DNA of 64,000 nucleotides from JAWPMT01 sp965267435 (GCA_965267435.1 OZ253960.1:5146001-5210000), one strand, 5' to 3'; positions 1-9,395 are shown, counted from the first letter of the stretch. The notes: generated from the sequence alone by a model not told the origin. A program made the numbers and translations.

Positions 1-333
1 GGGAAACCACTCCGAGAGTTCCTATTTGCCGATGATCTCGCTGATGGCTGCCTTTTCCTCATGGAAAATTACAGTGACACTGGATTTGTCAATATTGGCA
101 CGGGCAAGGACATTTCTATCCGGGACTTGGCCGAGATGATAAAGAAGATAGTAGGTTTCGAAGGTGAGTTAACGTGGAACACGTCTAAGCCAGACGGAAC
201 CCCTCGGAAGCTCATGGACGTCACGAAAATGAAGCAACTGGGATGGAGTTATAGTACGGAGTTGGAGGAGGGTATCAGGCTTGCCTACAATGACTTTCTT
301 AGTTTACAGAACGATATAAACGATTCGCAATGA
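1..333 (+). CDS. fcl: GDP-L-fucose synthase, C-terminal part (gene enters from the left edge)
   Basis: The frame is open from base 1, so only the last 110 residues are visible. They read PLREFLFADDLADGCLFLM, then VNIGTGKDISI and KPDGTPRKLMDVTKMKQLGW, which are the hallmark C-terminal motifs of GDP-4-keto-6-deoxymannose epimerase/reductase (WcaG/Fcl). That enzyme makes GDP-L-fucose from the Gmd product. The Rossmann domain and the catalytic Ser-Tyr-Lys lie outside the window. The stop overlaps the start of gmd (ATGA), so the two steps of the pathway are translationally coupled. An internal ATG at 61 is not a gene start. Confidence 0.95.
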   Translation, partial: GKPLREFLFADDLADGCLFLMENYSDTGFVNIGTGKDISIRDLAEMIKKIVGFEGELTWNTSKPDGTPRKLMDVTKMKQLGWSYSTELEEGIRLAYNDFLSLQNDINDSQ

Positions 334-1472
334 ACAAAGTTGCTCTTGTAACGGGGATCACCGGTCAAGATGGAGCGTATTTGGCAGAATTGCTTCTTAA
401 CAAAGGCTATGTGGTGCATGGCCTCAAGCGTCGATCGTCTTTATTTAATACTGACCGAATAGACCACTTGTACCAAGATCCACATGTTGAGAACCAGAGA
501 CTGATTCTTCATTACGGAGACTTGACGGACTCCATGAATCTCACCCGAATCATTCAGGAGACTCAGCCCGATGAAATCTATAACCTGGCCGCAATGAGCC
601 ATGTAAAGGTGAGTTTTGATACACCAGAGTATACGGCGAATGCCGATGGCATTGGTACGTTGCGGATACTGGAGGCCGTGAGATTGCTAGATTTAGAAAA
701 AAAGACACGAGTGTATCAGGCCAGCACTTCAGAGCTTTATGGACTTGTTCAGGAAGTTCCTCAAAAGGAGCACACTCCATTTTATCCGCGATCCCCTTAT
801 GCCGTTGCCAAGTTATATGCATATTGGATCACCGTAAATTATCGGGAAGCCTACAACATGTATGCCTGTAATGGCATATTATTTAACCATGAGTCACCTC
901 TTCGTGGAGAAACCTTTGTCACACGCAAAATCACCAGGGCGGCCGCAAAAATTGTCCTGGGCCTCCAGGATGTAATGTATATTGGCAATTTGGAAGCACA
1001 ACGCGATTGGGGCCATGCGAAGGACTACGTCGAGGCGATGTGGTTGATGCTGCAGCAGGAGCAGCCTTCTGACTATGTGATTGCTACTGGCGTGACAACA
1101 AGAATTCGGGACTTCATCATAAAAGTTTACAATAGGCTCGGAATAGAGCTCGAATTTCGGGGAAAGGGGAAAGATGAGGTCGGTAGAGTGTCGGCTGTGG
1201 ATGTTGATAAATTGAGTGGTTTACTGGGAGATATCGACTTAGGGATTGCGGAGGGCAAGGAAGTTGTGAGAATTGATCCCGAATATTTCCGGCCCACCGA
1301 AGTAGAGCTGCTGATTGGGGATGCTACCAAGGCAAGAGAGGAACTCGGTTGGACCCCGAGCTATTCCATTACAGATTTGATTGATGAGATGGTGGTAGCA
1401 GATCTTGATTTGTTCAAAAAGCAAAAGAGCCTGGAGGACGTAGGGCACAAAATATTGAGGCAGGCCGAATGA
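330..1472 (+). CDS. gmd: GDP-mannose 4,6-dehydratase
   Basis: 380 residues, the usual length. It converts GDP-D-mannose to GDP-4-keto-6-deoxy-D-mannose, the first committed step towards GDP-L-fucose. It is an extended short-chain dehydrogenase: NADP-binding TGITGQDG at residues 8-15, catalytic STSE at 132-135, and the Tyr-x-x-x-Lys pair at Y157/K161 in SPYAVAKLYAYW. NHESPLRGETFVTRKI is the family's signature in the substrate region. The ATG overlaps the fcl stop, so both are read from one message. The pair supplies a fucose donor (or related 6-deoxyhexose) to the glycosyltransferases downstream. Confidence 0.97.
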   Translation: MNKVALVTGITGQDGAYLAELLLNKGYVVHGLKRRSSLFNTDRIDHLYQDPHVENQRLILHYGDLTDSMNLTRIIQETQPDEIYNLAAMSHVKVSFDTPEYTANADGIGTLRILEAVRLLDLEKKTRVYQASTSELYGLVQEVPQKEHTPFYPRSPYAVAKLYAYWITVNYREAYNMYACNGILFNHESPLRGETFVTRKITRAAAKIVLGLQDVMYIGNLEAQRDWGHAKDYVEAMWLMLQQEQPSDYVIATGVTTRIRDFIIKVYNRLGIELEFRGKGKDEVGRVSAVDVDKLSGLLGDIDLGIAEGKEVVRIDPEYFRPTEVELLIGDATKAREELGWTPSYSITDLIDEMVVADLDLFKKQKSLEDVGHKILRQAE

Positions 1473-1500
1473 TGGCAGATATGAGTGATCAATACCTGGT

Positions 1501-3300
1501 ATGACGGAAGGATATAGCATTTCGATCTGGAAAAAACTGTATGCCTTAATGGACGGAAGAGTGAAGAAAGGGGTAACTCTTCTCACCGTATTGCTGTTTC
1601 TGGACTCGCTTATGGAACTCGTAAGTGTTGCTGCTATACCGGGGCTCATTTTGCTCGTGACCTTCCCCGACAAAGTCACCACTATTAGCTATATAGGACC
1701 ATTGGTAGGTGCCTTTATAGATTTCTTTGGCTCATACTATGTGATTGCCTCCTCTGCTGCTCTCATATTGATCTATTTGCTCAAGCTCCTTTTCAAGACC
1801 TTTCTCAACTACATCAAAGGGAACCTGACGCGACATTTCCAGGTGAATTTGAGCAACAGACTATATGCCATATATCTCAAAAGCAAGTACGAGTTTCTCC
1901 TGGGGTCCAACATGCCAGAACTCCTGAGAAATGTCAATGCCGAGACGAGTCAGATTGTGGAAAAGGTGGTCCTCAAATCTCTCATGCTGATTACCAGTAT
2001 CTTCATGACCGCAGCGATGGTTACATTGCTGCTTTTTGTGGATGTCGCAGTGTCATTGTTGACAGTCGTGCTTTTTGCGTTGCTGAGCCTCACGCTATTG
2101 AGAGCCACCAGAAATAAGATCAAGTCTTACGGAGTAATGCTCCAGGAGTATCGAAGAGCCAAGAATAGGGTGGTTATGAATGGGCTAAACCTGATCAAGG
2201 AAATCAAGGTGCTGAAGGTTGAGAACTTCTTTGTGAATCGCCATCGAAATGTCATAGCCCAGGAGGGTCGCGTGCTTTTATTTCGAGTGATATTGCAGTC
2301 ATTACCGCGGGGAATTGTCGAATTTGGCGGGGCGTTAATAATCGGGCTGGTGATCATATATTTTGCCGCCCAGGGAAAGGACCCAGAGGAAATGATCGCA
2401 ATATTGGTGCTGTTTACAGTAGCATCCACGCGTTTGAGGCCACTCACCACCCTGATCGCCGAATCGATCAATGAAATCAGATTTGCCCTGCCGTCTGTGG
2501 AGACAGTTTATGATGATATTACGAGAGTCCAATTAGAAGAGCCGGGGGGCGACTTTGATTTTGGTGACCTGCGGCACGGGCACATAGAAATTCGGGAACT
2601 TGGCTACAGCTATGATGGGAAAATGAATGTCCTGGACAAAATCAGTCTAACCGTCCAACTTGGAGCAAGCATTGGCTTTGTTGGCGCATCTGGCTCCGGC
2701 AAGTCTACTCTGATCAATTGCCTCATGGGCCTTCTCCAAGTGAAAGAAGGAGCGATCCTGTGCAATGGTCACGACACGCGCCGGGGAATGGCCTCCTGGC
2801 GCCGCCAGGTTGGGTATATTCCACAACACATCACTTTGATCAACGATACAATTATTAACAATATCTGCCTAGGGGTGGATCCTAGCAAAATCGACCCCGA
2901 GAAACTCGATCTGGCGTTGGAGCAGTCGCATGTAAAAGAATTTCTGGATTCATTGCCCAATGGCATCGAAACGTTGGTTGGGGATCGAGGAGTCAGGCTC
3001 TCAGGAGGTCAGATCCAAAGGGTAGGAATAGCCCGAGCTCTTTATTCAAGACCTTCCATTCTAGTTATGGATGAGGCGACTTCGGCCCTGGACAATATAA
3101 CTGAGAAGGTCATTATTGAGGCGATCAATGAATTGAAGGCTTCGGTCACGACAATTACGATTGCTCATCGATTGACAACGGTACAAGATTGCGACCAAAT
3201 CTATTTCATGGAAAAGGGACGGATCATCGATTCTGGATCTTATGACGAATTGCTTGAGAAGAACGCGAAGTTCAGAGAATTGAGCATGGCAAAAACTTAA
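1501..3300 (+). CDS. ABC transporter, fused membrane and ATPase domains (flippase/lipid exporter type)
   Basis: 599 residues. The N-terminal ~330 residues form an ABC exporter membrane domain with several hydrophobic helices. The rest is the nucleotide-binding domain: Walker A GASGSGKST near residue 395, signature LSGGQIQRVGIARAL near 500, Walker B SILVMDEATSALD near 520-532, and the H-loop His in TIAHRLTT. The layout matches homodimeric half-transporters such as PglK or MsbA. Lying between gmd and a nucleotide-sugar dehydratase, it is likely to flip a lipid-linked oligosaccharide or glycolipid across the inner membrane. A peptide or drug substrate cannot be excluded. The ATG is 28 bases after the gmd stop. 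Confidence 0.85.
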   Translation: MTEGYSISIWKKLYALMDGRVKKGVTLLTVLLFLDSLMELVSVAAIPGLILLVTFPDKVTTISYIGPLVGAFIDFFGSYYVIASSAALILIYLLKLLFKTFLNYIKGNLTRHFQVNLSNRLYAIYLKSKYEFLLGSNMPELLRNVNAETSQIVEKVVLKSLMLITSIFMTAAMVTLLLFVDVAVSLLTVVLFALLSLTLLRATRNKIKSYGVMLQEYRRAKNRVVMNGLNLIKEIKVLKVENFFVNRHRNVIAQEGRVLLFRVILQSLPRGIVEFGGALIIGLVIIYFAAQGKDPEEMIAILVLFTVASTRLRPLTTLIAESINEIRFALPSVETVYDDITRVQLEEPGGDFDFGDLRHGHIEIRELGYSYDGKMNVLDKISLTVQLGASIGFVGASGSGKSTLINCLMGLLQVKEGAILCNGHDTRRGMASWRRQVGYIPQHITLINDTIINNICLGVDPSKIDPEKLDLALEQSHVKEFLDSLPNGIETLVGDRGVRLSGGQIQRVGIARALYSRPSILVMDEATSALDNITEKVIIEAINELKASVTTITIAHRLTTVQDCDQIYFMEKGRIIDSGSYDELLEKNAKFRELSMAKT

Positions 3301-3310
3301 GAACACTTGG

Positions 3311-4327
3311 ATGGACTTAACAAATAAAACGACCTTGATTACCGGGGGCACCGGATCTTTGGGGAAAGCTTTGGTTGCCCATATCGTAAAGGAGCATCCA
3401 AACTTCAAGAAACTGATCATCTACTCACGGGATGAGCAGAAGCAGTTTCAAATGGGTCAGGAGTATAGTCGAGAAGACTACCCGAACATTAGATTTTTTA
3501 TAGGAGATGTGCGGGACTACGGGCGCCTCAAGCGAGCTTGTCAGGATGTGGATTACGTGATCCATGCTGCGGCCATGAAGCACGTACCCATCGCAGAGTA
3601 CAATCCTGACGAATGTATCAAGACCAACATTGGCGGGGCCGAGAATGTCATTAGGGCTTGCTTAGAAACAGACGTCAAGGGAGTTGTTGCCTTGAGCACC
3701 GACAAGGCCTGCGCTCCGATTAATCTGTACGGAGCTACTAAACTGACAAGTGATAAGCTTTTTATTGCCGCAAATAATATCAAGGGTGTCAAAGACATCA
3801 GATTCTCCGTTGTGAGGTATGGCAACGTAATGGGTTCAAACGGGTCCGTGATACCGTTCTTTCTAAAGAAGCGGAGAGAGGGAGTTTTACCTATCACAGA
3901 TCCGGAGATGACGAGATTCAATATCTCATTGGAAGGGGGTGTCGAAATGGTGATGTACGCCCTGGCTCACGCTTCTGGGGGTGAGCTGTTTGTCCCGAAA
4001 ATCCCTTCCTACCGAATTACGGATGTAGCCGAAGCCATTGGGCCCGATTGTGAGAAGCCTATTGTCGGCATTCGTCCAGGTGAGAAGCTCCATGAGGAAA
4101 TGATCACGGCCTCCGATTCGTTCCACACATTTGATCTGGGTAAATACTACGTGATCCTCCCTCCGACGCTGCGCAAAAGAGTCGAGGAATATGAGCAGAT
4201 GAAGGGTGTTGCCAGGGTACCTCATGGCTTCTCCTACAATTCAGGTACTAATTCTGATTGGGAAACTGTAGCGTCTTTGCGCAAGCTCATTCGACAGCAT
4301 GTTGACAGTTCATTTGAACTGACCTAG
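3311..4327 (+). CDS. UDP-N-acetylglucosamine 4,6-dehydratase (PseB/CapE-like, inverting type)
   Basis: 338 residues, matching PseB/FlaA1/CapE enzymes, which make UDP-4-keto-6-deoxy-N-acetylhexosamines. Visible motifs are ITGGTGSLGKALV (NADP loop, residues 11-23), HAAAMKHVPIAEYNPDE, STDKACAPINLYGATKL with the Tyr-x-x-x-Lys pair at about 140-144, and VVRYGNVMGSNGSVIPFF. It sits 10 bases after the ABC transporter and is probably co-transcribed. No aminotransferase (PseC), reductase (CapF) or C2-epimerase (CapG) partner follows in this window, so the final sugar (pseudaminic acid, FucNAc, QuiNAc or other) cannot be named. Confidence 0.9.
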   Translation: MDLTNKTTLITGGTGSLGKALVAHIVKEHPNFKKLIIYSRDEQKQFQMGQEYSREDYPNIRFFIGDVRDYGRLKRACQDVDYVIHAAAMKHVPIAEYNPDECIKTNIGGAENVIRACLETDVKGVVALSTDKACAPINLYGATKLTSDKLFIAANNIKGVKDIRFSVVRYGNVMGSNGSVIPFFLKKRREGVLPITDPEMTRFNISLEGGVEMVMYALAHASGGELFVPKIPSYRITDVAEAIGPDCEKPIVGIRPGEKLHEEMITASDSFHTFDLGKYYVILPPTLRKRVEEYEQMKGVARVPHGFSYNSGTNSDWETVASLRKLIRQHVDSSFELT

Positions 4328-4413
4328 ATCTTACAGAAATTGCCGAGAGCTTTGTACTGGCATGGATGTATTTATGCATGTTATCTTCGCAGACAATTTG
4401 TCACCATTGTTGA

Positions 4414-5448
4414 ATGAACAACACTGACAAGCGCTTAGATGTCATTCACGGGCTGCCGGAGAAGGTTGCAGTTCCTCGTAAACGCAATATTGAGTTTTAT
4501 GGAGCCATACACAACGTTGCGGAATATTGCGGGCTGAGGAAAGTTGTGCTTCCGAAGGATGACCGGATCATATGGCAGCATGGCTGGCATCATTCCTCTA
4601 AGAACATAGACCCTCGACTGGTGATCGGTCACCAGGACCATTTTCCTGATAGACTTCAGCTGGTCGCCCGGAAAGACCAGGAGGATTACCTTCGAAGCCA
4701 GGGATTTGAAAGGACATTGGCCGTGGGTTTGCCAATTTGCTATTTGCCGGACCTGCCTACTTGCCGCCTGGATAATTCGCTGCTCGTGATGCCAGCACAT
4801 TCGCTGAGCTACACAACACACAGCTGGGGGTTTCAGGAATACGCTGAGTACATAAAAGGCATTTCCGGAGATTTTGAGCATGTCCTGGTGAGCATTAGTC
4901 CCTCGTGCCTGGAAAATGGCTATTGGATCGAGGAATTCCGCAGCCTGGGAGTGGCGATGGTGCTTGGTGCAGATTCGAAAGATCGCAACGCCCTCAAGCG
5001 AATGCAACGATTGTTCCAACGATTTGAGTATGTCACGACCAACAAGATGGGATCCCATATACCCTATGCCGCAGCGTTCGGAGCCAAAGTGTCCATTGCT
5101 GGTCCATTCGCCGAATCTAAGGAGGCCGACTTCTCGGAATCCAAATACTACCAGACATATCCGGATCTGCTTCGGATGAACCTTGATTGGAATTCACTTG
5201 CCAACATTCGAGGCTTATTTGATTTCCTTTTTGTAGAGCCTCATGAGGCTGTTGACAGGACTGAATGGGGGCGTGCGGAGATTGGGTTTGCTTCCAGGCT
5301 CACTCCAGAGAGGTGCAAGGAAGTTTTTGATCTTGGCGTGATTACACAAGTGAAAATGGCGCTAGAGAACAGCCTGGACAACTTCCGGCAACGAGTCTCA
5401 GCAAAGAGTAGCTCACTCACTCGGAGGCTTACACGCTCAAACAACTAG
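4414..5448 (+). CDS. Uncharacterised polysaccharide-locus protein, possible GT-B-type glycosyltransferase
   Basis: 344 residues, not recognised as a named family. It has no signal peptide or membrane helix. The pattern suggests a GT-B or polysialyltransferase-like cytoplasmic enzyme: an N-terminal half ending in WQHGWHHSSKN, a central LLVMPAHSLSYTTHSWGF strand-loop, then SLGVAMVLGADSKDRNALKR and YVTTNKMGSHIPYAAAFGAKV. The last segment resembles the 'visible-to-the-donor' C-terminal loop of GT-B proteins (inference by eye only). It lies 86 bases after the dehydratase and before a methyltransferase in the same orientation, so a role in making the same polymer is likely. Confidence 0.6.
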   Translation: MNNTDKRLDVIHGLPEKVAVPRKRNIEFYGAIHNVAEYCGLRKVVLPKDDRIIWQHGWHHSSKNIDPRLVIGHQDHFPDRLQLVARKDQEDYLRSQGFERTLAVGLPICYLPDLPTCRLDNSLLVMPAHSLSYTTHSWGFQEYAEYIKGISGDFEHVLVSISPSCLENGYWIEEFRSLGVAMVLGADSKDRNALKRMQRLFQRFEYVTTNKMGSHIPYAAAFGAKVSIAGPFAESKEADFSESKYYQTYPDLLRMNLDWNSLANIRGLFDFLFVEPHEAVDRTEWGRAEIGFASRLTPERCKEVFDLGVITQVKMALENSLDNFRQRVSAKSSSLTRRLTRSNN

Positions 5449-5486
5449 CATTCGAAAGGGATTATAAATTTCAGTAAGTTGCGCCC

Positions 5487-6194
5487 GTGAAAGATTTTAC
5501 AGAATTGAATCTGTCGCCAGGAAGTGTCGATCTCTACTATCATCGGGCATCCATATTAGGGGCATTGAAGCGGAACCTGCTGAAGTTTCATGGTGAATTC
5601 CTAGATGTCGGTTGTGGCAAGATGCCCTACAAAAAGCTGATTCTATCTCAATCCGAGGTCAAGAACTATGTTGGATTAGATATCGAAACGGCGAAGGTGT
5701 ATGACGAAAACGTGCAACCAGATGTTCGGTGGGACGGCAAGGTTATTCCCCTGGACGACAATAGTTTTGATACAGTGATGGCCACGGAGGTCTTGGAACA
5801 TTGCCCCGATCCCAGTGCCATCCTCGAAGAGATACATAGAGTACTTCGACCGGGTGGTTATTTCTTTTTTACTGTACCCTTTCTGTGGAATCTACATGAG
5901 CAGCCTTACGATTTCTACCGTTATACTCCTTACGCACTAGAGCTGCTTTTGAAGAATGCGGGTTTTGATGACATCGAACTTGAGCCACAGGGAGGTTGGC
6001 ACGCGAGTTTGGCACAAATGCTCGGTCTCTGGATGAAGCGGTCGCCATACGCGCACTCAAGGAAGATGAAGCTGATCAGGCCAGTGCTCATGATGATGTA
6101 TACGAGGCTCTTACATATGTCGAAAAAGGAGCAAGTCGATTTGACCAAACCTACCATGCTAACAGCCATTTATGGAGGCGCCAGGAAACTTTAG
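5487..6194 (+). CDS. Class I SAM-dependent methyltransferase
   Basis: 235 residues starting at a GTG. The SAM-binding motif I is FLDVGCGKMPYKKL at about residues 37-50. Then come the acidic motif YVGLDIETAK, a post-motif VIPLDDNSFDTVMATEVLEH and IHRVLRPGGYFFFTVPF, as in the Methyltransf_11 family. It probably methylates a sugar or polymer end in the polysaccharide pathway; the actual acceptor is unknown. Its last 23 bases overlap the next glycosyltransferase gene, which points to coupled translation. Confidence 0.88.
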   Translation: MKDFTELNLSPGSVDLYYHRASILGALKRNLLKFHGEFLDVGCGKMPYKKLILSQSEVKNYVGLDIETAKVYDENVQPDVRWDGKVIPLDDNSFDTVMATEVLEHCPDPSAILEEIHRVLRPGGYFFFTVPFLWNLHEQPYDFYRYTPYALELLLKNAGFDDIELEPQGGWHASLAQMLGLWMKRSPYAHSRKMKLIRPVLMMMYTRLLHMSKKEQVDLTKPTMLTAIYGGARKL

Positions 6195-7305
6195 GTTAGC
6201 GATCGTCGCCAGGAAAGACCCGGCGTACTCAGAAACTTTTATACAGCAACATCGGGATATTCCTGGAGCAAAAGTCTTCTTCTATTTCGATGGAGATGTT
6301 CCTAAGCGTCTCGAGGGGAAAGGTTCCTTGCTGTCCACAATGCCGTGGAAGATCCTGATTCAGTGGGCCCAGGCAAAGCTTCGCGGCTTAAACCGCGTCG
6401 AATACGTTTTCCTAAGATCACTGGTGAGAAATCGAATTGATTGCGTTTTGGCTGAGTATGGTGTGACGGGTGCAGCTAGCCTAAGAGTCTGTAAAAGGAA
6501 GAAAGTGCCGTTGGTTGTCCATTTTCATGGGTTTGATGCCAGTCGTTACGATGTCCTGGAGAAATATGACGAGCCATACCGGCAGATGTTTGATTATGCT
6601 GCTGCGATTATTGCGGTGAGTAAAGAGATGCAACGGGATCTGGCAAACATGGGATGCCCGAGAGGAAAGATCATTTACAATCCCTATGGTCCTAGAAGTG
6701 AGTTCCTCGCCCTCCAACCAGAAATGCGCTCAAAAAGCCTTCTCGCGGTGGGTAGATTTGTGGAAAAAAAGGCACCACATTTGACGCTTTTCGCCTTCAA
6801 AAAAGTACTGGAGAGTCATCCCGATGCACATTTGGTCATGGTGGGACAAGGTCCTTTGCTGCAACTGTCGAAGGATCTCTGCAAGGAACTGGGTATTGAA
6901 CGCCACGTATCATTTCCGGGGGTGAAAACGCCGGAGGAGATTCGAGAGTTGATGCGAGATGCGCGAGTTTTTATCCAGCACTCCGTGAAGTCATCGGATG
7001 GTGATAAGGAAGGAACGCCAGTCTCCATACTGGAGGCTCAGGCGGCCGGCCTGCCTGTGGTGTCAACCTTACATGCCGGAATACCTGATGTAGTCGTGGA
7101 CGGGGAAACGGGCTTCTTGGTGAATGAGAAGGACACGGAAGGTTTGGCTCAGGCTATTGTGAGGCTCTTGGACGATCAAGCACTCGCCGTAAAACTTGGA
7201 GGTCAGGCCAAACGTCGGATAGAGGAGAACTTCACGCTTGACGCACACCTAAAAACCCTAGCGGACACAATTGCCAAAGCCTTTGGTGATCCGCCAGAAG
7301 ATTAG
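6172..7305 (+). CDS. Glycosyltransferase family 4 (GT-B)
   Basis: 377 residues. The C-terminal GT4 domain contains LLAVGRFVEKKAPHLTLFAF, then MVGQGPLL and VSFPGVKTPEEI, and ends in the nucleotide-sugar-binding EGTPVSILEAQAAGLPVV with the two conserved Glu residues. VHFHGFDASRYD in the N-terminal half is typical of capsule GT4 enzymes (colanic acid WcaL-like). It is cytoplasmic and adds one sugar to the lipid-linked repeat unit; donor and acceptor are not predictable. The ATG lies inside the end of the preceding methyltransferase gene (23-base overlap, different frame). Confidence 0.92.
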   Translation: MEAPGNFRLAIVARKDPAYSETFIQQHRDIPGAKVFFYFDGDVPKRLEGKGSLLSTMPWKILIQWAQAKLRGLNRVEYVFLRSLVRNRIDCVLAEYGVTGAASLRVCKRKKVPLVVHFHGFDASRYDVLEKYDEPYRQMFDYAAAIIAVSKEMQRDLANMGCPRGKIIYNPYGPRSEFLALQPEMRSKSLLAVGRFVEKKAPHLTLFAFKKVLESHPDAHLVMVGQGPLLQLSKDLCKELGIERHVSFPGVKTPEEIRELMRDARVFIQHSVKSSDGDKEGTPVSILEAQAAGLPVVSTLHAGIPDVVVDGETGFLVNEKDTEGLAQAIVRLLDDQALAVKLGGQAKRRIEENFTLDAHLKTLADTIAKAFGDPPED

Positions 7306-7323
7306 AACTTTCTATAGGAATTT

Positions 7324-8217
7324 ATGAGTAGTAAACCGCTCGCTTCTGTCATCATCCCAGTCTTCCAAGATGTGGGGCCACTTGAGAAAACACTGGAAGC
7401 TCTCTCTTCGCAAACAGTCTCAGACTTTGAGACGATAGTCGTGGACAATGGCGCTCCGGAAACGCTGTCGGATGTGGTGGTGAAGTATCCTGATGTGATC
7501 TGGTTGAAGGAACTGCATAATCTGGGTAGCCCCTATTCCGCGCGCAATAGGGGTCTCGAAGTTGCTGCCGGAGAGGTAATTGTTCTTCTTGATGCCACTT
7601 GTTTTCCGGCCCCTGATTGGTTGGAAAAGGGCCTACAATATCTTGATAAGAGCAGCGCTGACCTCATCGGCGGCAACGTACTCTTTGACTACGGTCCTAA
7701 AACAGATGCGGCAAAGATTTACGATTCCTTGACCAATATTCGCATGCGTCATGCAATCGAAACTAGAAAAGTGGCCAAGACCGCCAGCCTGTTTGTGAAC
7801 AAAGCAGTCTTTGACAAGGTAGGGCCGTTTGTCGAGGGCATTCGATCAGGTGGCGACGTCCGGTGGACAAACAAAGCCACTCAGGCGGGATTCCAACTGC
7901 TTTTCTGCGAAGAGGCTAAGGTGTACAAAGTCGCCCGCTCATACATAGCGCTTTACGGTAAGCAGTGGAGGATAAGTCTGGCTCACCCTGCAGTTTGGGA
8001 AGAAGATGGAAGGCAACAGCCCTTTTACCGATACCTGGTTTCATTCCTCAGGCCCCCACGCAGACCTTCCATTGCAAAGATGATTCGCGAAAGAGGGACG
8101 GAGGAAATGCTCGCTCATCTCAATAGTGTTTGGCTAGTCGCCATCATTATGCATTTTATTGGGAAGACGGGGCATATTTGCGGCTACTTTAAACTAAGGC
8201 TGGGGCCCAAAAAATAG
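7324..8217 (+). CDS. Glycosyltransferase family 2
   Basis: 297 residues with a GT-A fold. It opens with SVIIPVFQDVGPLEKTLEAL and FETIVVDNGAPETL, the nucleotide-binding strand of GT2. At the usual metal-binding DxD position it reads VIVLLDATCFPAPDWL, so the second acidic residue is replaced by Thr. The related gene at 9396 has the normal TDSDCRP. The acceptor half, GGDVRWTNKATQAGFQL, is conserved. It may still be active, because many GT2 enzymes keep only one essential Asp, but the change is worth noting. It starts 18 bases after the GT4 gene and lies in the same transcription unit. Confidence 0.88.
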   Translation: MSSKPLASVIIPVFQDVGPLEKTLEALSSQTVSDFETIVVDNGAPETLSDVVVKYPDVIWLKELHNLGSPYSARNRGLEVAAGEVIVLLDATCFPAPDWLEKGLQYLDKSSADLIGGNVLFDYGPKTDAAKIYDSLTNIRMRHAIETRKVAKTASLFVNKAVFDKVGPFVEGIRSGGDVRWTNKATQAGFQLLFCEEAKVYKVARSYIALYGKQWRISLAHPAVWEEDGRQQPFYRYLVSFLRPPRRPSIAKMIRERGTEEMLAHLNSVWLVAIIMHFIGKTGHICGYFKLRLGPKK

Positions 8218-8223
8218 GAGATC

Positions 8224-9300
8224 TTGACAACACTATATAATATTCTAGTATCTACAGCCAGCAGCGCACTTTCGCTGCAAGATGCAGATGGATCCATGCC
8301 TCCAGGACACAATGGCCCCTACCGGGATCCTGAGACTCCTGTGAGAAATACGGCCCATTGGGCGATTACATTTCTAAAGGCTTTCGAAATCACAAGGGAA
8401 AAGAAATTCGAGGTTGCTGCCTCAAACTGCCAGAAATATCTGATGCACACCAAAGCCAGACCTATGGGTGCAACATTTTGGCACCGTAGGAATCCGGAAA
8501 AGGACTTTTCCAATGGGCTCGTAGGGCAAGCATGGACCATCGAAGCCCTGCTACAACTTGGCAAACACTTTTCTACTCAGGAGCCTATAGATGTAGCGGT
8601 TTCGACTTTTAAGTTGCATCCCTTTGTCGATAGGTTTGCCCTGTGGAGGCGTGTAAATGTAGACGGGAGTTATTACGATTTTGACAAGACGTTCAATCAT
8701 CAACTTTGGTTTGCAGCCTCCGGCGCCTTGGTTTACGAGGCTACAGGCAATAAGTATATTGGTGACCTAATCCATACATTCCTAACCAGACTGCCTGACA
8801 ACTTCTTTACATACCCCAGCGGATTGATTAGACATAAGTCAAGTAAGTTCCTGGCGAAGACCCCTCTGCATCGACTAAAAAACTTCTATCAAATCCGCGG
8901 AGGTGGGACGTATCTAAAAATGAAAGCGGAAGGTTATCATAGCTTTAATCTATACGCCTTTGCGTTGCTCAAGACTGTATTTCCTGATCATAACTTTTGG
9001 GGTCACCCGCGAATTCGAAAAGCCCTGGAGTACGCAACCACCAGTAACCATCGGCAGAAAGTAGCGGAGAGCAAATATGGATATCCATACAATCCTCCCG
9101 GCTTTGAGGTTGCCTATGCGATGCAGGTTTTTGGTTTGCTTGATGATAAGGAAATTTCGTCTTGGGTTTCGGAACAGATTAGACGTTGTTACAACTTTGA
9201 CACGAATCTGATGTCCGGAGGGGGAACGGCAGATGAGAATACGGCTATTGCCCGGATTTATGAGGCCACCCGGTTGAAAGACTATGAGTTAGTTCTTTGA
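8224..9300 (+). CDS. Alpha/alpha-toroid-like protein of unknown function in the polysaccharide cluster
   Basis: 358 residues. It starts at a TTG preceded at five bases by AGGAG, which favours this start. There is no signal peptide, so it is cytoplasmic. Repeating helical segments (NTAHWAITFLKAFEIT, GQAWTIEALLQLGKHF, HQLWFAASGALVYEAT, HSFNLYAFALLKTVF, EVAYAMQVFGLL) suggest an (alpha/alpha)n toroid. That fold is found in glycoside hydrolases, polysaccharide lyases and glucuronyl C5-epimerases. The closing GGGTADENTAIARIYEA looks like a conserved tail. I do not recognise the family. It sits 6 bases after a GT2 gene, so it likely acts on the nucleotide sugar or lipid-linked intermediate. Confidence 0.7.
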   Translation: MTTLYNILVSTASSALSLQDADGSMPPGHNGPYRDPETPVRNTAHWAITFLKAFEITREKKFEVAASNCQKYLMHTKARPMGATFWHRRNPEKDFSNGLVGQAWTIEALLQLGKHFSTQEPIDVAVSTFKLHPFVDRFALWRRVNVDGSYYDFDKTFNHQLWFAASGALVYEATGNKYIGDLIHTFLTRLPDNFFTYPSGLIRHKSSKFLAKTPLHRLKNFYQIRGGGTYLKMKAEGYHSFNLYAFALLKTVFPDHNFWGHPRIRKALEYATTSNHRQKVAESKYGYPYNPPGFEVAYAMQVFGLLDDKEISSWVSEQIRRCYNFDTNLMSGGGTADENTAIARIYEATRLKDYELVL

Positions 9301-9395
9301 ACTACCTACAGGGAACTTTCGAATTGTTTAAGAACGAGTGAAGTACATGGACCACTTGAGGGTTGTGTATCTTCCCATCTTACTGCCACATTGCC

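Noticed and set aside
4435..5058. 207-codon open frame on the minus strand
   Set aside because: Antisense to the 344-residue gene at 4414, which fits the operon direction and spacing; no motifs seen.
6172..6194. Possible frameshift fusing the methyltransferase and GT4 genes
   Set aside because: Both proteins are complete with normal family ends; a 23-base overlap is typical of this operon.
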